From ASMP01 sp035282925 (lineage in GTDB: Archaea; Nanobdellota; Nanobdellia; Pacearchaeales; GW2011-AR1), in NCBI GenBank assembly GCA_035282925.1, contig DATEUW010000026.1, positions 1 through 41,983 on the forward strand: a stretch of 41,983 bases of DNA. Reading direction: 5' to 3'. A program made the translations under genes and the position numbers. The notes beneath the pieces were generated by a model. That model was given only the letters and a program-made list of their open reading frames with translations, did no database searches and was not told the origin of the DNA. Below, piece after piece: positions 33,439 through 41,974 of this stretch. Numbering within the stretch: the first letter of the stretch is position 1; each line of letters starts with the position of its first letter.

Positions 33439-33460
33439 AAAGTTTTCGTTCGAAAACTTT
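33439..33460. promoter_or_regulatory. 22-bp palindrome, candidate operator between psmB and peptidase
   Basis: AAAGTTTTCG, two bases, then CGAAAACTTT: perfect 10-bp arms. It overlaps a TTTTATAAAG TATA-like box at 33433-33442 in the divergent promoter region. The TTTTCG/CGAAAA core resembles the inverted repeat at the RNase J start (40720-40744). Confidence 0.55.
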
Positions 33461-33510
33461 GCCCTGGTTTTTATAGAAATTCATTTAAAGGGTTTTACTT
33501 TAAAGAAATA

Positions 33511-35094
33511 ATGGAAGAGTTATCAGAATTTTTAAAAGAGCAAAACGAGGAAGTAAAAAAACTAGCTAATGGTGCTGCCATTTCCTATTGGATAGCCTCG
33601 ATTTCTGGAAAAAAAGAAGATTACGAGACTTATGAAAAAAATGCAATTGCCATGCAAAGGTATTTTAACAATAAAGAAACCTTTGAAAAGGTCAAGCATT
33701 TCTTAAAAACTACTGAAGATCTCATTGAAAAAAGGCAGCTTGAAAATTTGTACAAAGAATACTTATCTTGCCAAGGAGATTTGAATTTAATAGAGAGAAT
33801 AACAAAGAAATCAACACAGATAGAGCAGATTTTTAATACATTTAGGGCGGATTTGGATGGAAAAGAGTTGACAGACAACGATATAAAGGAGATTCTCAAA
33901 AAAGAAACTGATTCTGAAAAACGTGAGAAAGTATGGAATTCAAGCAAAAAACAAGGAGAAGTTGTTGAAAAAGAATTGATCGAGCTGGTTGAGTTAAGAA
34001 ACGAGCTTGCAAGAAGCCTTGGATTTAAAAATTATTTTATAATGTCCCTTGAGCTATCAGAGCAAAAGGAAGAAGAAGTAGAGAAGATATTTCTTGAACT
34101 TGAAAAATCTACAGAAAAATCTTTTAAGGAAGCTAAAAGCGAAATAGATGAATCATTATCAAAAAGCTTTGGTTTGAATAAAAATGATCTTAGACCATGG
34201 CATTATCATGACTTATTCTTTCAGGAAACTCCAGAAATTTATGGGACTAACTTAAACAATTTTTATAATAAAGATGTCTTAGAGATTTCTAAAAAATTTT
34301 ACACAGAAATTGGCTTGGATGTGGGGGATATTTTGGATAAAAGCGATCTATATGAGAAACCAGGGAAGAACCAGCACGCTTACTGTATAAATATTGACAG
34401 GGAAGGAGATGTTAGAATACTAGAGAACTTGAAGAATAATGAATCTTGGATGGAGACAACTCTTCATGAATTAGGACATGCAGTTTATGACAAAAACTGT
34501 GATGAAAATCTTCCTTTTTTGTTGAGGGAAAATACACATATTTTTGTGACAGAATCAATAGCACTTTTTTTCGGGAGAAATTCAAAAAATATTGCATTCA
34601 TGAAAAGATATTGTGAGATAAGTGATGAGGAATCTAAGAAAATCAGTGAAATGTTAAGAAGGCAATTGAGATTGGATGAATTGGTTTTTTTGAAGTGGGC
34701 GCAAGTCATGTTTTATTTTGAAAGGGAGCTTTACAAAAATCCAAGACAAGACCTTAACAAAATTTGGTGGGATTTTGTGAAAAGATACCAGATGATCGAT
34801 TTCTACAGAGATAAACCAGATTGGGCTTCAAAAATACATTTTACAATCGCGCCGGTTTATTATCACAACTATCTTCTTGGGAAGATTCTCGCATCTCAGC
34901 TAGGTCATTACATTATCAAGAATATTTTAAAGGAAGATACAAAAAATCCAGATTATGCAGAAAAAAGAGTTGGACATTATCTAAAAGAAAAAATTTTCAT
35001 GCCTGGAAAAAAATATCGATGGGACAAACTCATAGAAAACGCAACAAAAGAGGAATTGAGCCCAAAATATTTCATAGAGGAGTTCTGCAATTAA
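33511..35094 (+). CDS. Zinc-dependent oligopeptidase, M2/M3-like
   Basis: A 527-residue cytosolic metallopeptidase without a signal peptide. HELGHAVYD near 317 supplies two zinc His and the catalytic Glu, and the Glu about 30 residues later (TESIALFFG) fits the third ligand. RPWHYHDLFFQE near 229 is a pattern seen in M2/M3 gluzincins with a long helical substrate channel. The length fits prokaryotic relatives of M2 (ACE-like) and M3 oligopeptidases. Likely trims peptides released by the proteasome, whose beta-subunit gene is divergent to it. It ends 3 nt before the convergent rad50 stop. Confidence 0.85.
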   Translation: MEELSEFLKEQNEEVKKLANGAAISYWIASISGKKEDYETYEKNAIAMQRYFNNKETFEKVKHFLKTTEDLIEKRQLENLYKEYLSCQGDLNLIERITKKSTQIEQIFNTFRADLDGKELTDNDIKEILKKETDSEKREKVWNSSKKQGEVVEKELIELVELRNELARSLGFKNYFIMSLELSEQKEEEVEKIFLELEKSTEKSFKEAKSEIDESLSKSFGLNKNDLRPWHYHDLFFQETPEIYGTNLNNFYNKDVLEISKKFYTEIGLDVGDILDKSDLYEKPGKNQHAYCINIDREGDVRILENLKNNESWMETTLHELGHAVYDKNCDENLPFLLRENTHIFVTESIALFFGRNSKNIAFMKRYCEISDEESKKISEMLRRQLRLDELVFLKWAQVMFYFERELYKNPRQDLNKIWWDFVKRYQMIDFYRDKPDWASKIHFTIAPVYYHNYLLGKILASQLGHYIIKNILKEDTKNPDYAEKRVGHYLKEKIFMPGKKYRWDKLIENATKEELSPKYFIEEFCN

Positions 35095-35097
35095 AAT

Positions 35098-37158
35098 TTA
35101 AATTAGCTTCTCTTCAATCATTTTTGAAACCCCGTGCTCTTTCCTGAACCTTATCACGTTCTCGACAAAGTTTTCTATTTTGGGTTCGTGGCTCACAATT
35201 ATCAGCTGCTTGACCTCCAGCTGACGCAAAACATCCCTCATTTTGTCGAGCTGCTGCTCTGAAAATCCGTCTGTCGGCTCGTCGAGAATTACTATATCGC
35301 GGGTTTTTATCCTGCTGAGAAGAGAGTTGACCACCTGGTTTAGTGAGAGGCGGTAAGCAAGAGCTATTGCTGTACGCTCACCTCCTGAAAGATAGGCGTA
35401 ATCTATCTCATAATCCTGATGGTGTATTATAGGGGTGAATTCCTCGTCAAGAGCAACATCAAAAACATCTGAGACCAGCATTGAAAACCATTCGGCAAAA
35501 AGACTTGAGAACTGGGATTTCAGCCTCACCATCACGTTTTTTTCTGTGAAGGAAATCATCGAAATAAAATTCCCGGAAATCCATTCCTCCAGTTTTGTTA
35601 TGTTTTCCAGCTTTTCCCTTATCTCCTCTGTCTTCTTTATCCTTATCCTGAGCTCTTCTATGTGCCTGGAAAAAACTTCTATTTCTTTTTTCAGTTCAGC
35701 CACTTTTATCTCCGCCATCCTTTCCTGCTTCAGGGCCTCTTTAAGATCCTTCTCTTTCATTTCCAGGACGCTTTCAAATTTTTTGAGCTCGAAAATGCTT
35801 TTTGTAAGGGCTTCGATATGCTGGCTTAGAAGGGTTATGTCTTTCTTTAAGAGTTCACTGGATTTTTCTGTCTCCCGCAATCTTACTCTTTTTGCATCTA
35901 TTTCCTGGGATTTCATCTTTTGGAGCCTAAGGTCTGAGAGCTCTTTTTCCTTGGCAGAAAGCCAGTTTTCAATCTCAAGGATATTTTCCAGGACTTTCCT
36001 TTTTTCAAGAGTCAGAGCCTCTATTTTTTTCAGGTTTTCAGAAGTCTCAGAATCCAGCTTGTTTATCACGTTGCTCTTATAGACAGGGCCGACGTTTTGG
36101 AGGCAGGTTGGGCATATCTCTATGTGCCTCAGTTTTTCTTTCAGGGATTTGTTATCCTGGTTCTTGAGGTTCATGGAATTTATCTGGGAACTGACTTTCA
36201 GATTTTCCTCGTCTATCTCTGCTTTTTCTTTTTTTCTGAATTTTATCTGCTGCTCCATCTCCTTAATTTTTGTTTCATCGAATTCCAGGCTCTCCAGCTC
36301 TTTTATCTGGGCCTGCAGCTGCCCTGAATTCTTCTCATTGCCGAAGAGGGTTTCCTTCTTATTGGAAACGATGATCTTTGTTTTTTCTATTTCCTGCTGC
36401 AGCTTATTTTTTTCCTCTATCTTCAGGAAAACCGCAGCCCTTTCTTCCTGGCGGCGCTTCATTTCCTCTGCCCTCAGAAAAAGCTCTTTCTCCACAGAAA
36501 CCAGGTTGTGGTGTTTGGCTTCCAGCTCCTCTTCCCTTGAAATAAGAATTGCGCGGTCTTCTTCGAGATTTTCTATCTGACCTTCTTTCAACCTTTTTTC
36601 CTCGCGCATCCTTGAGGCGATTATTTCCGCATTCTCTATCACTGTCTTGTACCTGTCTATTCCAAAGACGTGCCTCAGCGCATTGATTCTCGTTTCAGGA
36701 TCCTCAAGGATGATCTGCTTCATCTCTTCCTGCGGTGTGTAGACTGTGAATTTGTAAAGGATGTTCTGTTTCTTTGAGAATTCCTTGGGATAGCTGAGAA
36801 TTTCCAAAACCCTGTCTTTCAGCTCTGTGACAGACATCTCTTTTTTTTCTCCGGCAATTGTTATTGAGCAATAATCCTGGGAAATTGTTTTCCCCTTTTT
36901 CATTTTTCTTTCAATTATCACCTCTCTGCCGTCTATATCCAGATAAAGAACAACGCCGCCCTCGCTCGTTCCGTTTCGCAGCAGGGAGCCTCCTCTCTGT
37001 CCCGGCTGCAGGCCAAAAAGAGCAAATTCTATCCCGAGAAGTATGGAAGTTTTTCCCGAGCCTATGTCTCCTGAGAGAAGCGTGGATCCCTCTGGGAAAT
37101 TTATCTCCTGACTTTCATAGCTTCTGATGTTATTCAGGGTTATCTTTTTGAGCCTCAT
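35098..37158 (-). CDS. rad50: Rad50 ATPase, short-arm form
   Basis: A DNA repair ATPase of 686 residues that works with Mre11 on double-strand breaks. Walker A GDIGSGKTS near 30-38, zinc hook CPTC near 351, signature LSGGERTA near 596 and Walker B DIVILDEPTDG near 630 are present. The two coiled-coil arms around the hook are shorter than in typical archaeal Rad50 (about 850-900 residues). The final residues form the usual C-terminal lobe with VSHEPKIE. It starts 2 nt after the mre11 stop, so is co-transcribed and probably co-translated. Confidence 0.95.
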   Translation of the reverse strand: MRLKKITLNNIRSYESQEINFPEGSTLLSGDIGSGKTSILLGIEFALFGLQPGQRGGSLLRNGTSEGGVVLYLDIDGREVIIERKMKKGKTISQDYCSITIAGEKKEMSVTELKDRVLEILSYPKEFSKKQNILYKFTVYTPQEEMKQIILEDPETRINALRHVFGIDRYKTVIENAEIIASRMREEKRLKEGQIENLEEDRAILISREEELEAKHHNLVSVEKELFLRAEEMKRRQEERAAVFLKIEEKNKLQQEIEKTKIIVSNKKETLFGNEKNSGQLQAQIKELESLEFDETKIKEMEQQIKFRKKEKAEIDEENLKVSSQINSMNLKNQDNKSLKEKLRHIEICPTCLQNVGPVYKSNVINKLDSETSENLKKIEALTLEKRKVLENILEIENWLSAKEKELSDLRLQKMKSQEIDAKRVRLRETEKSSELLKKDITLLSQHIEALTKSIFELKKFESVLEMKEKDLKEALKQERMAEIKVAELKKEIEVFSRHIEELRIRIKKTEEIREKLENITKLEEWISGNFISMISFTEKNVMVRLKSQFSSLFAEWFSMLVSDVFDVALDEEFTPIIHHQDYEIDYAYLSGGERTAIALAYRLSLNQVVNSLLSRIKTRDIVILDEPTDGFSEQQLDKMRDVLRQLEVKQLIIVSHEPKIENFVENVIRFRKEHGVSKMIEEKLI

Positions 37159-37160
37159 AG

Positions 37161-38324
37161 CTACCAGCCAACAAAAATTTTTTTAGTTTCATCCAAAAGC
37201 CTCGAGGTAAATGTTTCTGTTGTCTCTCCGTCCTGTTTCTCTGTGGACAGGGCGTTCATTATCTGAGGAATGAGCTTGTTGTATGCCGAGGGATTTTGTG
37301 CAGAGAAAGATTTTATGGATTCCTCCTCTATATTTTCTGTTTCCTGGATTTCAATCTCAAGCCCTGTTTCCTTCGTCTTCAGGTCATGGGTGTTTCGCAG
37401 CAGAAAATAAGCTCCTTTTTTTGCAGCCAGCGCCTCTATCTGGGAAAATTTTATGTCTGAGTGTTTTCCGCTTTCCAGAATTCCGCGGATCCTCAGAAGA
37501 ACGACCTTGTCTTTCAGGTCTTTTTTTTCAAGTTCGCCGAGGATTTGTTCTGTTGCCCTCAGGGAGTTTTTCACCTCTATATCGAAAGAGACCACATCCC
37601 TTATCTTCAGATCTATTCTTTTCAACGGTTTTTCAAGCCCTGTGTCCACGATGTAGAATCTTCCGTGGTGCAGATCTTCCAGCTCCTGAAAATTATTCGG
37701 GAAAACAGGGCCGGGATAGACAAAATTTTCATACTGAAAATCTATGTGCAGGTGTCCGAGCGCATAATAATCTGCCTTGGGGATTTTGGAGGTTTCAAGG
37801 GCATCTATGGGCAAATCTCCGCGGGCTTTGTCTATCGTTGTGTGAAGCATGAAAATCTTGAACATGCCAGGAGTTTCGTTAAATTGAACACGCCGCAAAT
37901 CTTCAATCTCCATGCTTGAAGTTTTTCCGGGATATCCGTAAATTGCGACTCCTTTATGAATCGTGGGCTGCAGCATTATTTTTCCGTTTTTATCCTCAAA
38001 TACAGCGACATTCTTGCAAAAGCCTGCCTTCTCCAGGACATCGAGGAAGGTTTTTCCTGAAACAGAATAGTCGTGGCTTCCCGCAATCAGAAAGCAAGGG
38101 ATTCCTGCTTCCTTCAGTTTCCTGAATTCCGCAAAAGTCTCCTTAAGAACATCTATTGGAGGAAAAGCTGCGTCGAACAAATCGCCTGCGATAACTGCAA
38201 ATTCTACTTTCTCGCGGATGCAGGTTTCAACAACCTTTTTGAAGGATTCGAGATTCAGGTCCTGCAGCGGCTGTTGCTTCCAGCCACCGAGATGCACGTC
38301 AGCTATATGAGCAAACTTTACCAT
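37161..38324 (-). CDS. mre11: Mre11 nuclease
   Basis: An Mn-dependent nuclease of 387 residues. Phosphoesterase motifs: FAHIADVHLGG with Asp9 and His11, AGDLFD with Asp48, AGSHDYS at 81-87, LHTT near 160 and GHLH near 195. The GNHD motif common in the superfamily appears as GSHD, with Ser in place of a metal-contact Asn; I believe this variant occurs in other archaeal Mre11 proteins, so loss of activity is not implied. A Rad50-binding helical region is in the C-terminal third. Upstream lie a hairpin and a partial copy of this gene's first six codons. Confidence 0.95.
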   Translation of the reverse strand: MVKFAHIADVHLGGWKQQPLQDLNLESFKKVVETCIREKVEFAVIAGDLFDAAFPPIDVLKETFAEFRKLKEAGIPCFLIAGSHDYSVSGKTFLDVLEKAGFCKNVAVFEDKNGKIMLQPTIHKGVAIYGYPGKTSSMEIEDLRRVQFNETPGMFKIFMLHTTIDKARGDLPIDALETSKIPKADYYALGHLHIDFQYENFVYPGPVFPNNFQELEDLHHGRFYIVDTGLEKPLKRIDLKIRDVVSFDIEVKNSLRATEQILGELEKKDLKDKVVLLRIRGILESGKHSDIKFSQIEALAAKKGAYFLLRNTHDLKTKETGLEIEIQETENIEEESIKSFSAQNPSAYNKLIPQIMNALSTEKQDGETTETFTSRLLDETKKIFVGW

Positions 38325-38495
38325 TTTATTGTTTGATCTCCGCGAATAAAATTCGCGTCATGAGCAAATTTCACCATTTTTTATTAAATCTACAGCATAC
38401 AAGAACTATATAAAATTGATTGTGGTTAAGTCATCAATTTTACATCAGCTTGGAATTTATTTTGATTTTTATCATTATATTTTATTTGTCAGGAT
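38325..38495 (-). promoter_or_regulatory. mre11 upstream region with hairpin, duplicated start and TATA box
   Basis: Read on the minus strand: TTTTATATAG (38415-38406) looks like the TATA box. A 19-codon frame then starts at ATG 38377 and reads MVKFAHDANF. Its first six codons repeat those of mre11. A hairpin CGCGAAT/ATTCGCG (38341-38357) follows. The mini-frame's TAA stop overlaps the mre11 start (ATGGTAA). It could be a regulatory upstream frame or a duplication scar. Nothing is seen in the remaining AT-rich part. Confidence 0.5.
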
Positions 38496-38882
38496 TTAAT
38501 ATCGCTGTAAAATACCTAAAATACTGCTGAAAAAGCCGGAGAGCTCGTCCTTGAAGAGAATCACGGCAGCCAGAATTCCCAGTAAAAGAAGGAGAAGGGA
38601 GAAGAGCACGATTGTTATTGTCGCTGTTGTCCTGCTTGGGGGCTTTCCGTAATCTGAAACCCTCTGGGCAGCTGATATCGGAGCTGGTTGTGCGAAGGGA
38701 ATTTTCTGCATCGGTTGCTGAAATTGCTGCTGAAAGATGTTGGGCGCCTGCAAAACACGGGCAGCCTCTTCGATGTCTCCTTTTGAATAACCTGCATTAA
38801 AAAAACTGGCGGTCGCCTTTTCCAGGGGCTCTCCTTTGGAAACAGCCTGCCTCAATCCCTCGACAATCTCCTCTTTTGCCAT
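38496..38882 (-). CDS. Small membrane protein with UBA-like N-terminal helices
   Basis: A 128-residue protein. Residues 1-45 form a three-helix UBA-like motif: LRQAVSKGEPLEKATASF then NAGYSKGDIEEAARVL. A Gln/Pro-rich linker (about 46-85) and one membrane helix (about 89-109) follow, with a short outer end. TTTAAACC lies about 27 nt before the ATG on the minus strand, so it is probably leaderless. The helical motif resembles the cytosolic tail of the PKD surface protein at 21275-23938. Function unknown. Confidence 0.75.
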   Translation of the reverse strand: MAKEEIVEGLRQAVSKGEPLEKATASFFNAGYSKGDIEEAARVLQAPNIFQQQFQQPMQKIPFAQPAPISAAQRVSDYGKPPSRTTATITIVLFSLLLLLLGILAAVILFKDELSGFFSSILGILQRY

Positions 38883-38944
38883 GTTGGATAAAAGGAGTTT
38901 TGGTTTAAAAATGTTGTATATCTTTGTTAGATAAGAAAATAGTT

Positions 38945-39364
38945 TTATTGCTCTATTTCTTTTAATAATTTCCTAACTCTTTTCTTTATCCAGTCTCTGG
39001 TTTTTATATGAAAATCATAATCTGTATCTTTTGCATCTTGTAAATTCCAGTAAATTACCTTATCGCTTTTTTTTAAATAATCCGGCCAATCTTTTTTATC
39101 TGTAATAATAACAACTTTATTGGCTTCCTCAACCATTTTTGGAGTTAATTGTTTTCTTTTGTTTTTTCTAACATCAATCCCCTCTTCATTCATTACCTCA
39201 CATACAAAATTAGCTGTTTCTTTTTCCCCTATGGTATGGCCTTCTTTTTCTTCAACATGTGTTCCGGCACTTTTTGCCTTATGATTTTTTGAATATTTAT
39301 TAAATAAAGCTTCAGCCATTTGACTTCTGCCTACATTAGCTCTGCAAATAAAAAGTACTTTCAT
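38945..39364 (-). CDS. Low-molecular-weight phosphatase/arsenate reductase-type protein, second copy
   Basis: A 139-residue protein of the LMW phosphatase fold. The P-loop CRANVGRSQMAEA begins at Cys7, and KSAGTHV and the C-terminal DFHIKTRDWI region fit the family. An extra Cys in ANFVCEVM could support reductase chemistry, but ArsC-type spacing is not clear. It follows the RNase J gene by 10 nt and is probably co-transcribed. It is only moderately similar to the pilus-operon copy at 13184-13618. Confidence 0.87.
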   Translation of the reverse strand: MKVLFICRANVGRSQMAEALFNKYSKNHKAKSAGTHVEEKEGHTIGEKETANFVCEVMNEEGIDVRKNKRKQLTPKMVEEANKVVIITDKKDWPDYLKKSDKVIYWNLQDAKDTDYDFHIKTRDWIKKRVRKLLKEIEQ

Positions 39365-39374
39365 TATAATTCAA

Positions 39375-40727
39375 TCAAAACTTCAGAACTTTTCCATTGG
39401 GGGATAAATGGGAAGTTTCGCCGAATTTATATCCAAGCTCTTTTGCAAGTTCAATCAAAGGAGTTTCCAGCTGAAGGGTTCCATGAGCTGGAATGACGTG
39501 TTTTGGTCTTAACATTTCTATCAAATCCCTCATGTCCTCTCTTCCTGCATGGCCAGAGACATGAACGTCTGTCTGGATTCTTACTCCTTTCCTCATTAAT
39601 TTTCTGTCCATTTTTTCTCTTGCATATATATTTACTTCTGCCGGAATTACGCTTGAGGAAAAGAGAACATTATCATCTGGCCTAAACTTGAAAGGCGTCT
39701 CATCATTCACAACCCTATCAAGTACAGAACCCGGTTCTGCCTGGTGTCCTGTACAAACAATCAAATATCTTCCTCTTTCTTTATCTAACTTTTTAAGAAA
39801 GCCATCAACCTGTCTTCTGTACTTAAGCATCATTATATCCTTTTTGAATGGGCATTCATTTACTTTTATTGCACAGTTTACATACTTATTAAGGCTTCTT
39901 CCAAGAAATACTATCCGCCTGCCTGTTCTTTTCCCGAAGTCCACTATGCTCTTCAGCCTTGCGATATGTGAGGAGAAAGTTGCAATAAAAATTGCGGAGT
40001 CTGTTTTTCTTATTCTTGAAAAGGCATCTTCAACCATGTTTCTTGCTATTCTTTCACTGGGAGTTCTTCTTTCTGATCCGGAATATAAGGCTTCTATTAC
40101 GAGGACTTTCACACCTTTTCTCCCTATTTCCCTAAGTCTTTTGTAATCTGTAACCGGCTCCATTACAGGATAATTATCAAATTTGTAATCTAAAGCATAG
40201 AAGAATGTTCCCTCGCTTGAATGCAGGGCACAAAGCACGCACTGGAGTGTTGAATGAGTGACATGAATGAATTCAAGGGTATATTCCTGGCTTGAGCCAT
40301 TTATTTTCATCGAAGAGTTTCCTCTGAGAATAGTTTGCTTGTTTTTAGAAATTAATTTGTTATCTTCCAGAAGAGTATTGAAAAATGCCATCGTAAAGGG
40401 CGTTGCAATTATCTGTGCCTGGGGATATCTGTGTGTTATGTATGGAAGGCCTCCGATATGGTCAAAATGGGCGTGGCCGATAATTATTGCCCTGACTTTA
40501 TCTCTCCATCCAAGTTTATCCAAAACAAGATCATCTGCGATAGCCCCTATTTTCCTCAGTTTTTGTTCGGTATAAGATTGACCCGGAACTTGCGGTTCTG
40601 TTTCCTGTATTTCTATTACAGGGGGAAGATACATTCCAGCATCAAAGATAAACACATCGTTTCCGATTTTTACAGCAGTCATGTTTCTTCCTACTTCCTC
40701 AAATCCTCCGACTGTACAAACTTCCAT
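39375..40727 (-). CDS. Archaeal RNase J, beta-CASP ribonuclease
   Basis: A 450-residue metallo-beta-lactamase/beta-CASP 5'-3' exoribonuclease for mRNA and rRNA turnover. The zinc motif HAHFDH is at 85-90, with VTHST, LDYKFDNYPV, VSGHAGREDM and IPAHGT following in the expected order. No KH domain is present, which separates it from aCPSF1. TTTTTAAACTATC upstream puts the transcript start next to the ATG. The ATG lies inside a perfect 11-bp inverted repeat. The LMW phosphatase gene follows 10 nt behind it. Confidence 0.93.
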   Translation of the reverse strand: MEVCTVGGFEEVGRNMTAVKIGNDVFIFDAGMYLPPVIEIQETEPQVPGQSYTEQKLRKIGAIADDLVLDKLGWRDKVRAIIIGHAHFDHIGGLPYITHRYPQAQIIATPFTMAFFNTLLEDNKLISKNKQTILRGNSSMKINGSSQEYTLEFIHVTHSTLQCVLCALHSSEGTFFYALDYKFDNYPVMEPVTDYKRLREIGRKGVKVLVIEALYSGSERRTPSERIARNMVEDAFSRIRKTDSAIFIATFSSHIARLKSIVDFGKRTGRRIVFLGRSLNKYVNCAIKVNECPFKKDIMMLKYRRQVDGFLKKLDKERGRYLIVCTGHQAEPGSVLDRVVNDETPFKFRPDDNVLFSSSVIPAEVNIYAREKMDRKLMRKGVRIQTDVHVSGHAGREDMRDLIEMLRPKHVIPAHGTLQLETPLIELAKELGYKFGETSHLSPNGKVLKF

Positions 40728-40744
40728 TTTCGAAAAATGGAAGT
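40720..40744 (-). promoter_or_regulatory. Inverted repeat over the RNase J start codon
   Basis: ACTTCCATTTT (40720-40730), three bases, then AAAATGGAAGT (40734-40744): perfect 11-bp arms. The ATG start codon is in one arm. The TATA box at 40748-40760 would place the transcript start within or at the edge of the repeat, which makes a DNA operator more likely than an mRNA hairpin. Confidence 0.6.
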
Positions 40745-40747
40745 TAA

Positions 40748-40760
40748 GATAGTTTAAAAA
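40748..40760 (-). promoter_or_regulatory. TATA box of RNase J gene
   Basis: On the minus strand TTTTTAAACTATC, whose AAACTAT core matches the pilus-locus promoters. It is centred about 28 nt before the ATG, consistent with a leaderless transcript. Confidence 0.6.
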
Positions 40761-40790
40761 TGTTTAATGGGAGTAAAATTCTAAATTACC

Positions 40791-40814
40791 ATAATCTTTT
40801 TAAAAGAAGATTAT
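40791..40814. promoter_or_regulatory. Palindrome over TATA-like box of the M29 peptidase gene
   Basis: ATAATCTT (40791-40798) and AAGATTAT (40807-40814) flank a TTTAAAAG centre that could itself be the TATA box, 25 nt before ATG 40826. Candidate operator. Confidence 0.4.
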
Positions 40815-40825
40815 AATGTCAGTAA

Positions 40826-41974
40826 ATGGATAATAGAGCAGAACAATTAGCAGATTTGGTATTAGATTATTCTATAAAAATTGCAGAAAGAGATAGGTTA
40901 ATAGTTCAGTTTGATCCAAAGTATGGCCATTATGCCGGACTTCTCGGAAGAAAAGCAAGAGAAAAAGGTGCTGAAGTAAGATATGACTCAATGACTTTTG
41001 ATCCTGTAACACTTAGAGGACTTGTTGAAAGAAGCGACCCAAAAGAGCTGGGAGAAGAATTGGAGAGAAGAAAAGACTTAGCATCCTGGTGCAACACAAG
41101 AATATATATTCGTTGTGTTAGCAATCCTGATTACGCTGCGGGAATTGAAGATGCCGAAGCAAAAGTGGCAAATTTCGATAAAGCAGTCATAGCACCATAT
41201 AAAAAAGTTCTTTATCGTCCAGGTCCGCATAGCAGTTATGAAGTCAGATGGAACATTGTCGGATTTCCATGCGAAGAGGATGCAGAAACAGCAGGCATGA
41301 GTCCTGAGGATTATACAGATTTTGTTTATTCTGCCACAATAGGCAATGACTGGACTAATGTTGGTGAAAGCATGAAAAGACTTAAAAATATATTTGATGG
41401 AGCAAAAGATGTTCGTTTGCTTGTTCCGGGATTAACTGATTTGCGCCTGAGCTTGGAGGGGAGAGGCGGAGAAATTTGTGATGGAAAACACAACATGCCT
41501 GATGGAGAATTTTTTTACGGACCTGTAGAGGACTCTGTAAATGGCCATGTTTATTTCCAAATACCTTCAAAAAGAGAGGGCTTTGGTGTTTTGGAAGGAA
41601 TCAGGCTGGAATTCCGAAATGGTGCTGTTTCTGGATTTTCAGCAAGAAAAAACCAAAGAGGCCTACAAGAAACTTTGATGCTACGGGGAGCAAGGAGATT
41701 GGGAGAGTTTGGCATTGGGTGCAATTATGGAATCAAAAGAGCTATTCTTGAAACTCTCTTTGATGAAAAAATAGGCGGGACAATTCACCTGGCATTGGGC
41801 CAGAGTTTTGATACGCATCCATTAAGCAGCGGGGGCGGTTTTAACAAATCAGACATACATTGGGATTTAGTTTGTGATTTAAGAAAAGATGAAAAAAATT
41901 TATCAGAATTCCCTGGAGGAGAAATTTATGTAGATGGAAAGCTGGTTCAAAGGAACGGTATTTGGCTGATTTAA
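40826..41974 (+). CDS. M29-family (AmpS/T-type) aminopeptidase
   Basis: A 382-residue cytosolic metal-dependent aminopeptidase. Family blocks are in order: a Rossmann-like N-terminal domain, then GKHNMPDGEFFYGPVEDSVNG near 225-245 with Glu and Asp ligand positions. LGEFGIGCNYGI near 300 and IHLALG...SDIHWDLVCDLR near 330-355 supply the remaining metal ligands. The length is near the usual ~370-410. The stop is inside the window, so the gene is complete. It probably finishes peptide breakdown begun by the proteasome and the oligopeptidase encoded nearby. Confidence 0.88.
   Translation: MDNRAEQLADLVLDYSIKIAERDRLIVQFDPKYGHYAGLLGRKAREKGAEVRYDSMTFDPVTLRGLVERSDPKELGEELERRKDLASWCNTRIYIRCVSNPDYAAGIEDAEAKVANFDKAVIAPYKKVLYRPGPHSSYEVRWNIVGFPCEEDAETAGMSPEDYTDFVYSATIGNDWTNVGESMKRLKNIFDGAKDVRLLVPGLTDLRLSLEGRGGEICDGKHNMPDGEFFYGPVEDSVNGHVYFQIPSKREGFGVLEGIRLEFRNGAVSGFSARKNQRGLQETLMLRGARRLGEFGIGCNYGIKRAILETLFDEKIGGTIHLALGQSFDTHPLSSGGGFNKSDIHWDLVCDLRKDEKNLSEFPGGEIYVDGKLVQRNGIWLI

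Noticed and set aside
36097..36580. Plus-strand frames opposite rad50
   Set aside because: Ser/Phe/Leu-rich translations are the expected antisense of Lys/Glu-rich coiled coil.
37161..38324. Inactive Mre11 because of GSHD in place of GNHD
   Set aside because: All other metal motifs are intact, and I believe the Ser variant is known in other archaeal Mre11 proteins.
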